Positions 1 to 6,276 of a stretch of DNA of 7,374 nucleotides are shown here, in pieces; position 1 is the first letter of the stretch, and the number at the start of each line of letters is the position of its first letter. Made by a program: the position numbers and the translations under genes. Under the pieces are notes generated by a model that worked only from the letters and a program-made list of their open reading frames with translations, did no database searches and was not told the origin of the DNA. This DNA comes from Candidatus Jorgensenbacteria bacterium RIFCSPLOWO2_12_FULL_42_11 (lineage in GTDB: Bacteria > Patescibacteriota > Minisyncoccia > UBA6257 > MFKM01), in NCBI GenBank assembly GCA_001779575.1, contig MFKM01000011.1, positions 1-7,374 of the forward strand, read 5' to 3'.

Positions 1-1063
1 CAAGACCTACATTAGCATTATTTGCAATCTCCAACACTTTAGTGACGCCTGCGGTAGAACCCGGGCTCGTCGTCCCGATGCCGACGTTGCCATTGGCATT
101 CTTGATGGCCAAAGCATAATCCCCGCTTCCCGTCTTGATCGCCAGGTAGTCGTTCGAAAAGTAGTTGGTCACCAAGCTGTACGTTCCGAACCCAAGCCCG
201 TTGCGGTAGATGGACAAGGCTGTCCTCTCCGCGTCTTGCGTCGCATCGGCCTGGTCGATGTGCAGCTTTGCCGCAGGGCTGGCCGTCCCGATGCCCACAT
301 TCCCCAAGTTGGTGTTGTAGATATCGTTTCCGGAAGCGGACCAGCCCACGCCGAGATCCGCCCAGGCGAGGTTCTTGTAGCCCCGAAAGGCGTTGTCCAC
401 GCTGTTGTAATAAATGGAACCGTTCTGTTGGCCAGACTGGGGGTCGGCGGTCAGTTGACCAAGGTTCAGCAGGTTGGAAAGAGTAAGGGATCTCCAGGGG
501 TAAGTTGGATTACCGATAGTGAATGAATTGGAAGCGGTATTCGGCAAAAGACTGTCATCAAAGGTGGCGGCGGTCACGCGGCCGATGGATGTTTTGAGAC
601 CGCGGGTAATCTGCTGATAAACCCGCTGGCTGTTGTAGGTCAGAGAAAAGTCCAGTTGAACAACGGCGTGGGCGCCGGGGTTTTCGTACTTAACCACTTC
701 AAACTGGGACACCCTGACTCGATTTGAAGTCAAGGGGTTGACGGCGCCAGTACCTTGCCGGAGATAGATAGCGTTGCTGTCGGAAGAAATAACCGTGGGG
801 TCCAGAGCGGGGGAAGTCATTCTCAAGATTAAGCTGCTTGAGGCCGTTCCGGCCGGATTTTCAATGTTAACCGCCTCTCTGACCAATCGCTGAACAGTGG
901 ATTGAACAAAAGACAACTGCTGGGTGAGCTCGGCGCCGGCGGCTTCCTGGCTTTGGACCCGGACGAAAACGGCGAGGATGCCGGAAAGCAGGCCGGCGGC
1001 GATGGCGAAGATGGCGAGATAAATCAGGAGTTCAATGAGGGTGAAGCCGGAATTTTTTCTCAT
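1..1063 (-). CDS. Prepilin-type protein with tail-fibre-like repeats (partial, 3' end off the left edge)
   Basis: The frame is open from the ATG at 1063 to the left edge, giving 354 codons without a stop; the C-terminus is missing. Residues 1-6 (MRKNSG) followed by FTLIELLIYLAIF form a class III signal peptide: cleavage is expected after Gly6 and Glu11 is the conserved +5 glutamate. A hydrophobic helix runs to about residue 34. Residues 35-165 look like a minor-pilin globular part. From about 180 the style changes to tail-fibre-like sequence: FTIGNPTYPW (181-190), GSIYYNSVDNAFRGYKNLAW (215-234), then NVGIGTASP (255-263) and NVGIGTTSP (326-334). I infer a surface fibre or adhesin exported by a type IV pilus-like machine. 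An in-frame TAA at 1070-1072 fixes the start. The upstream gene ends 10 nt away and no Shine-Dalgarno site is visible, so translation may be coupled. GC is about 55%, against about 42% in the upstream gene. Confidence 0.85.
   Translation of the reverse strand, partial: MRKNSGFTLIELLIYLAIFAIAAGLLSGILAVFVRVQSQEAAGAELTQQLSFVQSTVQRLVREAVNIENPAGTASSSLILRMTSPALDPTVISSDSNAIYLRQGTGAVNPLTSNRVRVSQFEVVKYENPGAHAVVQLDFSLTYNSQRVYQQITRGLKTSIGRVTAATFDDSLLPNTASNSFTIGNPTYPWRSLTLSNLLNLGQLTADPQSGQQNGSIYYNSVDNAFRGYKNLAWADLGVGWSASGNDIYNTNLGNVGIGTASPAAKLHIDQADATQDAERTALSIYRNGLGFGTYSLVTNYFSNDYLAIKTGSGDYALAIKNANGNVGIGTTSPGSTAGVTKVLEIANNANVGL
62..304 (-). repeat. Two NVGIGTxSP protein repeats, 71 residues apart
   Basis: Positions 275-304 and 62-91 encode GNVGIGTASP and GNVGIGTTSP. 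The amino acids are almost identical, but the DNA differs at several third positions, so this is an old protein-level repeat and not a recent DNA duplication. From memory, this motif is common in phage tail fibres and in fibre-like proteins that end in an endosialidase-type intramolecular chaperone. More copies are likely beyond the left edge. Confidence 0.8.
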
Positions 1064-1073
1064 GTTATATTAT

Positions 1074-2447
1074 TTACTCTATCGTAATCTTTACCTTATT
1101 AATGTCTTTTGGCGCTTTTTTGACATAAATCGGCCAAAAACGAATCTGGGCCTTTTCCAAACCCGGCAGAGCAAAAAACAGAGTTTTAAGTTCAATTTCG
1201 CTTTTGCCCGGAACCTGTCGGCGAAAAAGGTCGGTGTCAATTTTGCTCTGAAAAATTAGCTGGCCTTTGGCCGGAAACGACATCTCGCCTTTGTCAAAAT
1301 CGGAACGGGAAGCCCCGTATTCAACGTCAAATTTCACGGTTTCATAGTCCCCTTCGGGCAACCGGAATAATGCTTTGGCGATTAAAGCATCTCTTAAATC
1401 TTTTTCCCGAAAAGCAATCAGTTTCATTTTGGCCTCGGCGAAAATGCTGAAATTGTTTTCTTTGTCCGCTTCTTTGTTGATTTCTTTATTGACGATTTCA
1501 AACTTTGAAGAACCGTCAATAATTTTAAATTCTTTGGGAAGCTGGGGGAAAATGGCCATTTTCAAAATATCTTCCAAGTTTTGATTGATTTTGGCTTCGG
1601 CGTCTTTAATGTCTTTTTCCGTCGGCACGGCTTTTTCTCCGACAAAACCGCCGGCCATCGGCTGGTCCGACTTGGCGTAAAAGCCCTCGTATTTCGGGGA
1701 GCCCTTAAACCCGGGGATAGTGAATTTGGCTACCGGCCCGATATTGTATTCGGCTCCCGCCTCGTCGGCGATAACGTCAACCTCCAGAAGAGAAGAAATT
1801 ATTTTGCCTTCCTGAATTTTGGCGCCGGGAACGGTAACGGATTTTTTCAAATGAAAAATTTTGTTATCCGAAGTCGCGAAACGGGTATTGACCACCAAAA
1901 CCTGGGGGTCGGAACTGTAACTGTTATAAACGACAATTTTGCCCTGGGCCTTGTTTTCTATTTTTTCTTTGCCGCTAGCCGGGAAACTCAATGATAAATT
2001 ACGATTTTCGGTGAATAACTCCGCCGGCAACTTGATTAACGTTGAACTTGAATAATTCTGATTAAGATTGAAATTTTTGCCGACTTCAACATTTTCATTA
2101 AAAACTATCGGATTTTTTTTGAGAGAAATTTTAATTTCCGCTCGCGGCAGAACCTTCCAGCCCAGATAAACCAGGCCCGCCAAAACAGCGATCAAGAAAA
2201 AAGAAACAAAAGGCCACCGGGGAATTCTGCCTGCCGACAGGCGGGGTCTCTGGCCCGAAATCCCTTGAACCGGCTGAAAATTTTCAGCTACCGCGATATA
2301 TTCTTCTTTAATCTCAATACTCGCTTTTTCTTCCGATTTTTTTATCGCTTGGTCACCTTCCAGCTTCCGATTTTTTTGTTTGGAAATCGGAATAATATCG
2401 GAAAATGATTGTCGGGGTTTCTTGGTTGAAAAAAAATCTTTGGACAT
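1074..2447 (-). CDS. Membrane-anchored baseplate-J-like protein
   Basis: The product has 457 residues. Residues 1-75 are charged and probably cytosolic. One membrane helix spans about 79-100 (WPFVSFFLIAVLAGLVYLGW), and the remainder should lie outside the membrane. Residues 165-250 resemble the baseplate J/gp47 core: KAQGKIVVYNSYSSDPQVL, then NTRFATSDNKIFHL, a VPGAKIQEGK turn, and ADEAGAEYNIGP before FTIPGFKGSPKYEGF. In phages this fold helps build the tail baseplate. Here, anchored by one helix and beside a pilin-like gene, a surface or envelope role is more likely, though the function is unknown. Residues about 275-370 contain a helical stretch and may be an insert. The C-terminus (LPGLEKAQIRFWPIYVKKAP) matches a tail I recall from Patescibacteria proteins of this type. 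An in-frame TAA lies 9 nt upstream of the ATG, so the start is fixed. There is no Shine-Dalgarno site, but a TATAAT box sits just upstream. The family call is from memory. Confidence 0.75.
   Translation of the reverse strand: MSKDFFSTKKPRQSFSDIIPISKQKNRKLEGDQAIKKSEEKASIEIKEEYIAVAENFQPVQGISGQRPRLSAGRIPRWPFVSFFLIAVLAGLVYLGWKVLPRAEIKISLKKNPIVFNENVEVGKNFNLNQNYSSSTLIKLPAELFTENRNLSLSFPASGKEKIENKAQGKIVVYNSYSSDPQVLVVNTRFATSDNKIFHLKKSVTVPGAKIQEGKIISSLLEVDVIADEAGAEYNIGPVAKFTIPGFKGSPKYEGFYAKSDQPMAGGFVGEKAVPTEKDIKDAEAKINQNLEDILKMAIFPQLPKEFKIIDGSSKFEIVNKEINKEADKENNFSIFAEAKMKLIAFREKDLRDALIAKALFRLPEGDYETVKFDVEYGASRSDFDKGEMSFPAKGQLIFQSKIDTDLFRRQVPGKSEIELKTLFFALPGLEKAQIRFWPIYVKKAPKDINKVKITIE
2229..2242. repeat. 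Small palindrome in frame within a coding region
   Basis: GCCTGCCGACAGGC forms a 5-bp perfect stem with a 4-nt loop. In the minus frame it encodes the centre of RPRLSAGR (residues 67-74), just before the membrane helix of the baseplate-J-like protein. That position is a flexible linker that would tolerate an insertion. I recall near-identical GC-rich palindromes scattered through Patescibacteria genomes, including in genes. Only one copy is in this window, so its repeat status cannot be tested here. Confidence 0.5.
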
Positions 2448-2458
2448 TTTATTTTATA

Positions 2459-2464
2459 ATTATA
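2459..2464 (-). promoter_or_regulatory. Probable -10 box for the baseplate-J-like gene, near-leaderless
   Basis: On the minus strand a perfect TATAAT lies in the 30-nt gap between the membrane-protein gene and the baseplate-J-like gene. It ends 11 nt before the ATG at 2447. A transcript starting about 7 nt downstream of the box would have a leader of only about 4-6 nt, which fits the lack of a Shine-Dalgarno site. No good -35 hexamer is present (GGGCAT at 17-nt spacing), and the AT-rich gap raises the chance of a coincidental match. Confidence 0.4.
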
Positions 2465-2477
2465 CTACAAATCATAA

Positions 2478-3242
2478 TCAAATGCCCCACTTTGAATTAG
2501 CGAAAATAAAAATAACTAAAATAATAAAAATCAGAAGATGGTAAACGAAAAATTGCCGGTTGAAGCGGCCGGAAAAATAAGCCAAGGCAAAATCGCGCGT
2601 TAAAAAAACGAAAAGAGTCTCCAGAACGGCTAAGTTAATAAAACCGATAGGCAGAAGACTGATGACCCAAAATAATTCCAAGCTCAAAAAAGCGAAAACC
2701 AGGGAAAGAAATCGCGGATTGTGGACAACGAATGATGAATCATGGACGGCCGACCGCAAAAAACCAAAACATTCCCTAAAGAGAAAAAAAACAATCGAAA
2801 AAAGCAAAAAATTAATCGTTAAAAAATGTTTTGATTTATCGGCGCTAAAGAAAAGCAAAAACATAGCCAAAAAAAGACCGGTGTTTAAAAGAAGATAAAC
2901 CGACTGGCGATTCTTGAAAATAAGAGCGGGAAGCCCCAATAACAGATAAAATAAAAAACCAAAGCCCAGGCAAGCCAGAAACGCCGGATAAAAACCGCCT
3001 TCGGAAAAACGAAGCGTCAAAAACGCCGTCAGCGTTAAAGCCAAAAACGAAATCCGGAAATGAGCCCGTTCCGGCAATTGAGAAAAATAAAACCAGGCAA
3101 TTAAAAGAGAAAAAACGGAAAGAACGGGAAAGGAAAAATTAAAAAAATAAACCCCGAATAAGCCGAGGGCAAAAAGCGAAACCTTAGGAAGCAACGACCT
3201 CCACGGCTTGCTGGCGAAAAGAAAGCTTAATTTTTTGACCAT
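2478..3242 (-). CDS. Polytopic membrane protein of unknown function
   Basis: The product has 254 residues, is very rich in Phe and Leu, and has about seven to nine membrane segments, roughly at 21-54 (one or two), 63-78, 86-108, 114-132, 139-158, 178-200, 202-216 and 231-248. I see no catalytic motif and do not recognise the family. The hydrophilic loop at 163-177 (RSAVHDSSFVVHNPR) stands out from the rest. The ATG lies 59 nt inside the end of the Clp gene in another frame. AAAGG at 3254-3258, 11 nt before this ATG, is the only Shine-Dalgarno-like site found at a gene start in the window and supports it. A TTG at 3192-3194, directly behind GGAGG, would shorten the protein by 16 residues, but its 3-nt spacing is too short. 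The overlap implies co-transcription with clp. The stop is TGA. Confidence 0.75.
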   Translation of the reverse strand: MVKKLSFLFASKPWRSLLPKVSLFALGLFGVYFFNFSFPVLSVFSLLIAWFYFSQLPERAHFRISFLALTLTAFLTLRFSEGGFYPAFLACLGFGFLFYLLLGLPALIFKNRQSVYLLLNTGLFLAMFLLFFSADKSKHFLTINFLLFSIVFFLFRECFGFLRSAVHDSSFVVHNPRFLSLVFAFLSLELFWVISLLPIGFINLAVLETLFVFLTRDFALAYFSGRFNRQFFVYHLLIFIILVIFIFANSKWGI

Positions 3243-5793
3243 TTTTGACGTCGCCTTTAATGATTTTATCGGCCAAATTATCCAAAATGACTTTTTGGAT
3301 CAAACGCTTGATTGGCCGAGCGCCATATTCCGGCTCAAACCCGTTGTCAATCAGATACTTTTTAAGAGAGGGGTCAACGGTTAATTTAATCTGGCGTTCG
3401 GCCAATTTTTCCTTGACTTGCTCCAGCTGAATGTCAACGATTTTGGCGATGTCTTTGTTCCGGAGGGAATTAAAAATAATAACTTCGTCTAACCGGTTAA
3501 GAAATTCCGGTTTGAAAGTCTGACGCAATGATTCCCGAACCTTATCCCGAAAATTTTCTTCCTGAAACTGTAAATTTTTTTCGTCTTCGTTCACGCTAAA
3601 ACCAAGATAAGACATCTGGCGGAAATATTCGCCGCCCACGTTGGAAGTCAGAATAATAACGCAGTTTTTGAAATTAACAATTTTCCCTTTGCCGTCGGTC
3701 AAGCGGCCATTGTCCAAAATCTGAAGCAAGATATTGAAAACCTCGGGATTGGCTTTTTCAATTTCGTCAAAAAGAATCAAGCTATAGGGCCGGTGGCGGA
3801 CGGTTTCAGTCAATTGGCCGCCTTCTTCATGACCGACATAACCCGGCGGCGAACCGATCAGGCGGCTGACCGAATGCCGTTCCATGTATTCAGACATATC
3901 AATCCGAATCATCGCTTTTTCATCGTTAAACATAAATTCGGCTAAAGTCCGGGCGAGTTCGGTTTTCCCGACTCCAGTTGAACCAAGAAACATAAAAGAA
4001 CCCAGAGGCTTATATTCATCGGCTAAACCGGCGCGAGCCCGACGCAAAGATCGGCTAACCGCCCCAATGGCTTCGGCTTGGCCAACCACTCTTTGGGAAA
4101 GCACTTCTTCAATTCGGGAAAATTTGGCCATTTCCGACTCCAGCATTCTACTGACCGGGATGCCGGTCCAACGCGAGACCACGGAGGCCACATCCTCGGC
4201 GCCGACATATTCCCTGATAAATCTTTTTTGATTTTTTTGGGAAAAATAATTTTTTTCAAAAGCCTGATATTCTTTTTGGGCCGCCGGCAATTCGCCGTAA
4301 CGAATCTGGGCCACTCTTTCCAAATTACCCTCTCTTTCGGCCAAACCCGCCAAATGTTCCAATTCGTCAATCCGGCGTTGAAGATTATGAAAATTCCCTA
4401 AATTAATTTTTTCCGCCTGCCAGCGGCCGGAGAGTTCGTCGTTTTCAGCCTGAAGTTTTTTTAATTCTTTGGCGATGATTTCTTGGCGAGCGGGCTTGAC
4501 TGATTTTTTTTCAATTTCCAAACGAGTAATGTCGCGGCGCAGCCGATCAATTTCAACCGGCAAACTATCGCTCTCCATGTGACGAGCCGCCGCCGCTTCA
4601 TCAATCAAATCAATGGCTTTATCCGGCAAAAAACGGTCGGTAATATAACGGGCCGAAAGATTAACGGCCGCGGCAATGGTTTCATCGCTGATTTTAATTC
4701 CGTGATGGATTTCGTATTTCTCTTTAATCCCGCGAAGAATGGCGATGCTGTCCTCAAGACTCGGCTCTTCAACCATTACCGGCTGAAAGCGGCGCTCCAA
4801 GGCGGCATCCCGTTCAATATATTTTTGATATTCCCTCGTGGTGGTCGCTCCGATAGCGTGAAGCTCGCCCCGAGCCAAAGACGGCTTTAGAAGATTGGAA
4901 GCGTCCACCGTCCCTTCGGCGGCGCCGGCGCCGACAATCATGTGGATTTCGTCAATAAAAAGAAGATAGCGACCGGCGTAATTTTTGATTTCCTGAACGA
5001 AAGCCTTAAGCCGGTCTTCAAATTCACCGCGAAACTTGGTGCCGGCAATTAAAGACCCCAGATCCAGCATGATAATTTCCTTGTTTTTGAGACCTTCGGG
5101 GACTTCGCCTTTGATAATCTGCTGGGCCAATCCTTCAATAACCGCGGTTTTGCCCACCCCGGGTTCGCCGATGAGCACCGGATTGTTTTTTTTGCGGCGG
5201 GAAAGGATTTGAATCAACCGGCGCAGTTCTTCCTCCCGGCCGATAACCGGATCCAGTTTTCCCTGACGGGCTTGTTCGGTCAAATTAACGGCGTATTTTT
5301 CCAAAACCTGAAACTTGCTTTCCGGAACTTCATCGGTGATCCTAACCGAACCGCGAAGCTGGGCCAAAACCCTTAAAAGGGTTTCCCGACGGACGCCAAA
5401 TTCGTTTAATAAGGACTGGGCGACCGAAGGAATATCCAAAATAGCCAAAAGCAAATGCTCGCAAGAAATAAATTCATCTTTCTGCTGGCGGGCAATTTCG
5501 CCGGCCCGGTCCAAAATCCGCATTGATTCCTGTGAAAGATAAAGCTGGCCGACATTGGAGCCGCTAAAAATTTTAGGCAGGCGGGCCAATTTTTCTTCCA
5601 AACTTTTTTCCAGAACCGTCAAATTAATATTGGCCCGAATCAGCATCGGCCTCACCAAGCTCTGCTCTTCATTTATTAAACTGGCTAAAAGATGAAGCGC
5701 CTTAAGTTCTCCGTGATTGTAACGGCTGGCTAAATCCTGGGCGTTCTGCAACGCCTCTTGGGCTTTGATTGTGAAACGATGGAAACCGTTCAT
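3184..5793 (-). CDS. clpB: ClpB-type Hsp100 AAA+ chaperone/unfoldase
   Basis: This is an intact 869-residue class I Clp ATPase that unfolds and threads proteins through a hexameric cytosolic ring. The double Clp N domain spans 1-150. D1 has Walker A GEPGVGKT (209-216), pore loop KFRGEFE (253-259, Phe where Tyr is usual), Walker B LLFIDE (277-282) and arginine fingers in ALERRF (331-336). A long coiled-coil middle domain covers about 405-530, the full ClpB length and much longer than in ClpC. D2 has Walker A GSTGVGKT (604-611), pore loop GYVG (651-654), Walker B LILFDE (672-677) and sensor-2 GAR (824-826). After TSNVG, D2 carries a longer loop with LGF at 730-732, which resembles the ClpP-docking tripeptide of ClpA/ClpC and is not expected in ClpB. 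The symbol clpB follows the middle domain; clpC is the alternative. An in-frame TAA at 5803-5805 fixes the start. There is no Shine-Dalgarno site, and no CIRCE-like operator was seen upstream. Confidence 0.93.
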   Translation of the reverse strand: MNGFHRFTIKAQEALQNAQDLASRYNHGELKALHLLASLINEEQSLVRPMLIRANINLTVLEKSLEEKLARLPKIFSGSNVGQLYLSQESMRILDRAGEIARQQKDEFISCEHLLLAILDIPSVAQSLLNEFGVRRETLLRVLAQLRGSVRITDEVPESKFQVLEKYAVNLTEQARQGKLDPVIGREEELRRLIQILSRRKKNNPVLIGEPGVGKTAVIEGLAQQIIKGEVPEGLKNKEIIMLDLGSLIAGTKFRGEFEDRLKAFVQEIKNYAGRYLLFIDEIHMIVGAGAAEGTVDASNLLKPSLARGELHAIGATTTREYQKYIERDAALERRFQPVMVEEPSLEDSIAILRGIKEKYEIHHGIKISDETIAAAVNLSARYITDRFLPDKAIDLIDEAAAARHMESDSLPVEIDRLRRDITRLEIEKKSVKPARQEIIAKELKKLQAENDELSGRWQAEKINLGNFHNLQRRIDELEHLAGLAEREGNLERVAQIRYGELPAAQKEYQAFEKNYFSQKNQKRFIREYVGAEDVASVVSRWTGIPVSRMLESEMAKFSRIEEVLSQRVVGQAEAIGAVSRSLRRARAGLADEYKPLGSFMFLGSTGVGKTELARTLAEFMFNDEKAMIRIDMSEYMERHSVSRLIGSPPGYVGHEEGGQLTETVRHRPYSLILFDEIEKANPEVFNILLQILDNGRLTDGKGKIVNFKNCVIILTSNVGGEYFRQMSYLGFSVNEDEKNLQFQEENFRDKVRESLRQTFKPEFLNRLDEVIIFNSLRNKDIAKIVDIQLEQVKEKLAERQIKLTVDPSLKKYLIDNGFEPEYGARPIKRLIQKVILDNLADKIIKGDVKNGQKIKLSFRQQAVEVVAS
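3254..3258 (-). promoter_or_regulatory. Shine-Dalgarno-like AAAGG inside the end of clp
   Basis: On the minus strand AAAGG lies 11 nt before the ATG of the membrane-protein gene, inside the last codons of the Clp gene. It is the main support for choosing the start that overlaps clp by 59 nt. The spacing is slightly long. Confidence 0.4.
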
Positions 5794-5813
5794 AGCGAAA
5801 ATTTATTTCGCTA
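5793..5813 (-). promoter_or_regulatory. Hairpin reaching into the clpB start codon
   Basis: In the mRNA sense, TAGCGAAA and TTTCGCTA form a perfect 8-bp stem around a 5-nt loop (TAAAT). The last paired base is the A of the clpB ATG. Such a hairpin would limit ribosome access and could melt with heat, as an RNA thermometer does, which would suit a heat-shock ATPase. It may instead be a by-product of the adjacent repeats, since it shares the TTAGCGA motif with them. The structure is visible in the sequence; regulation is inference. Confidence 0.45.
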
Positions 5814-5826
5814 ATTCAGAATTAAG

Positions 5827-5913
5827 AGCTCGCTTTGCTCGCTAATGCAGAATTTAGAATTATAAATTCAGAATTAAAATTCTGCATTCTGCATTCTTAA
5901 TTTTAAATTAAAG
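5827..5913. repeat. Long direct repeat, left copy (87 nt)
   Basis: This segment pairs with 6298-6392. The first 49 nt (5827-5875) match the other copy at 44 of 49 positions, and the last 28 nt (5886-5913) at 27 of 28. The middle differs in length (10 nt here, 18 nt there). It contains GCTCGCT twice, the hairpin GAATT-ATA-AATTC, and CAGAATT-AA-AATTCTG (5869-5884, 7-bp stem). Read toward clpB, it forms most of that gene's leader. Confidence 0.8.
5859..5864 (-). promoter_or_regulatory. Possible -10 box in the left repeat, toward clpB
   Basis: TATAAT on the minus strand ends 65 nt before the clpB ATG. No convincing -35 hexamer lies 16-17 nt upstream. The same box occurs at the matching place in the other repeat copy. 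The region is very AT-rich, so a chance match is possible. Confidence 0.25.
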
Positions 5914-5922
5914 CGAAGCTTT
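5910..5922 (-). terminator. Weak hairpin after the four-helix-bundle gene
   Basis: In the mRNA sense AAAGC-TTC-GCTTT forms a 5-bp stem with a 3-nt loop, 12 nt after the TAA, followed by AATTTAAAATT. It is short and lacks an uninterrupted T-run, so any termination would be partial. Confidence 0.2.
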
Positions 5923-5934
5923 TAGAATTCAGAA

Positions 5935-6276
5935 TTAGCGTTTTTTACTATTAATAACTATCTTTGATAGAATATTAACAATCTGTTGACTTTCGTCAAT
6001 AAATTTTTTAATTTCTTCATTGTCTATAAGTTGGGACAAAATTTTTAGCCAATGATTAGTTTCTACGGCTGATTTTCTAGCGATTCCTACGTAATTAACA
6101 AACTCTTTTTTGGAAACGGCTGCGCTTCCCTCGGCGAGATTGGCGCCAATTGATGTTACCGACCTAATTAGTTGATCTAATATTATTTTAGATGATAAAT
6201 CTAAATTAATTTTTCTTGCAAATTTTATTACCTTAATAGCAAAATCGCAACATCTCCTGTAAATTTCTTTTTCCAT
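5935..6276 (-). CDS. S23/IVP-type four-helix-bundle protein
   Basis: This 113-residue, all-helical protein belongs to the family first known from intervening sequences in 23S rRNA genes and related to the Avd accessory protein of diversity-generating retroelements. The family signature is clear: LIRSVTSIGANLAEGSAAVS (residues 36-55), then KKEFVNYVGIARKSAVETNHWLKIL, with the conserved N-A-E-G turn and the A-R-K-S-x-x-E-T-x-x-W stretch. Members form oligomeric bundles and bind nucleic acid; no enzyme activity is known to me. The gene is notably AT-rich (about 30% GC over 5941-6240, against 43-50% in sampled clpB lines) and is wrapped in repeats on both sides, which suggests separate ancestry from htrA and clpB. 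An in-frame TAG at 6295-6297 fixes the ATG. No Shine-Dalgarno site is present. No reverse transcriptase, template/variable repeat or rRNA is nearby, so neither a retroelement nor an rRNA-intron role is supported here. Confidence 0.88.
   Translation of the reverse strand: MEKEIYRRCCDFAIKVIKFARKINLDLSSKIILDQLIRSVTSIGANLAEGSAAVSKKEFVNYVGIARKSAVETNHWLKILSQLIDNEEIKKFIDESQQIVNILSKIVINSKKR

Larger units (their letters stand above)
5809..5940. repeat. 132-bp segment bounded by 15-nt imperfect inverted repeats
   Basis: CGCTAATTCAGAATT at 5809-5823 matches the reverse complement of 5926-5940 (CGCTAATTCTGAATT) at 14 of 15 positions. The segment fills the gap between the clpB start and the end of the four-helix-bundle gene. 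The right terminus includes that gene's last Arg codon and TAA stop. It resembles a miniature inverted-repeat element, but the termini are AT-rich and similar words recur nearby (CGCTAAT also at 5840 and 6311). No clear target-site duplication was identified. Confidence 0.4.

Noticed and set aside
236..526. Plus-strand open frames opposite the pilin-like gene
   Set aside because: The minus frame has clear protein motifs over the same stretch; the plus frames are antisense by-products of GC-rich codons.
1..2447. Prophage tail module
   Set aside because: The prepilin signal and the single membrane anchor are cellular export features, and no other phage genes are present, though only the left edge is visible.
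2662..2898. Lysine-rich plus-strand frame opposite the membrane protein
   Set aside because: The Lys-rich composition is simply the complement of Phe/Leu codons in the membrane protein.
3192..3194. TTG start for the membrane protein behind GGAGG
   Set aside because: The spacing of 3 nt between GGAGG and TTG is too short for initiation; the ATG at 3242 has a better-spaced AAAGG.
4023..4370. 115-codon minus-strand reading frame inside clpB
   Set aside because: It is an out-of-frame shadow of the conserved clpB middle and D2 region, with unusual Trp/Pro/Arg-rich composition and no family features.
5935..6276. Diversity-generating retroelement accessory (Avd)
   Set aside because: The protein family is related, but there is no reverse transcriptase and no template/variable repeat pair in the window.
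5935..6276. Intervening sequence within a 23S rRNA gene
   Set aside because: Both flanks are protein-coding genes, with no rRNA sequence on either side.
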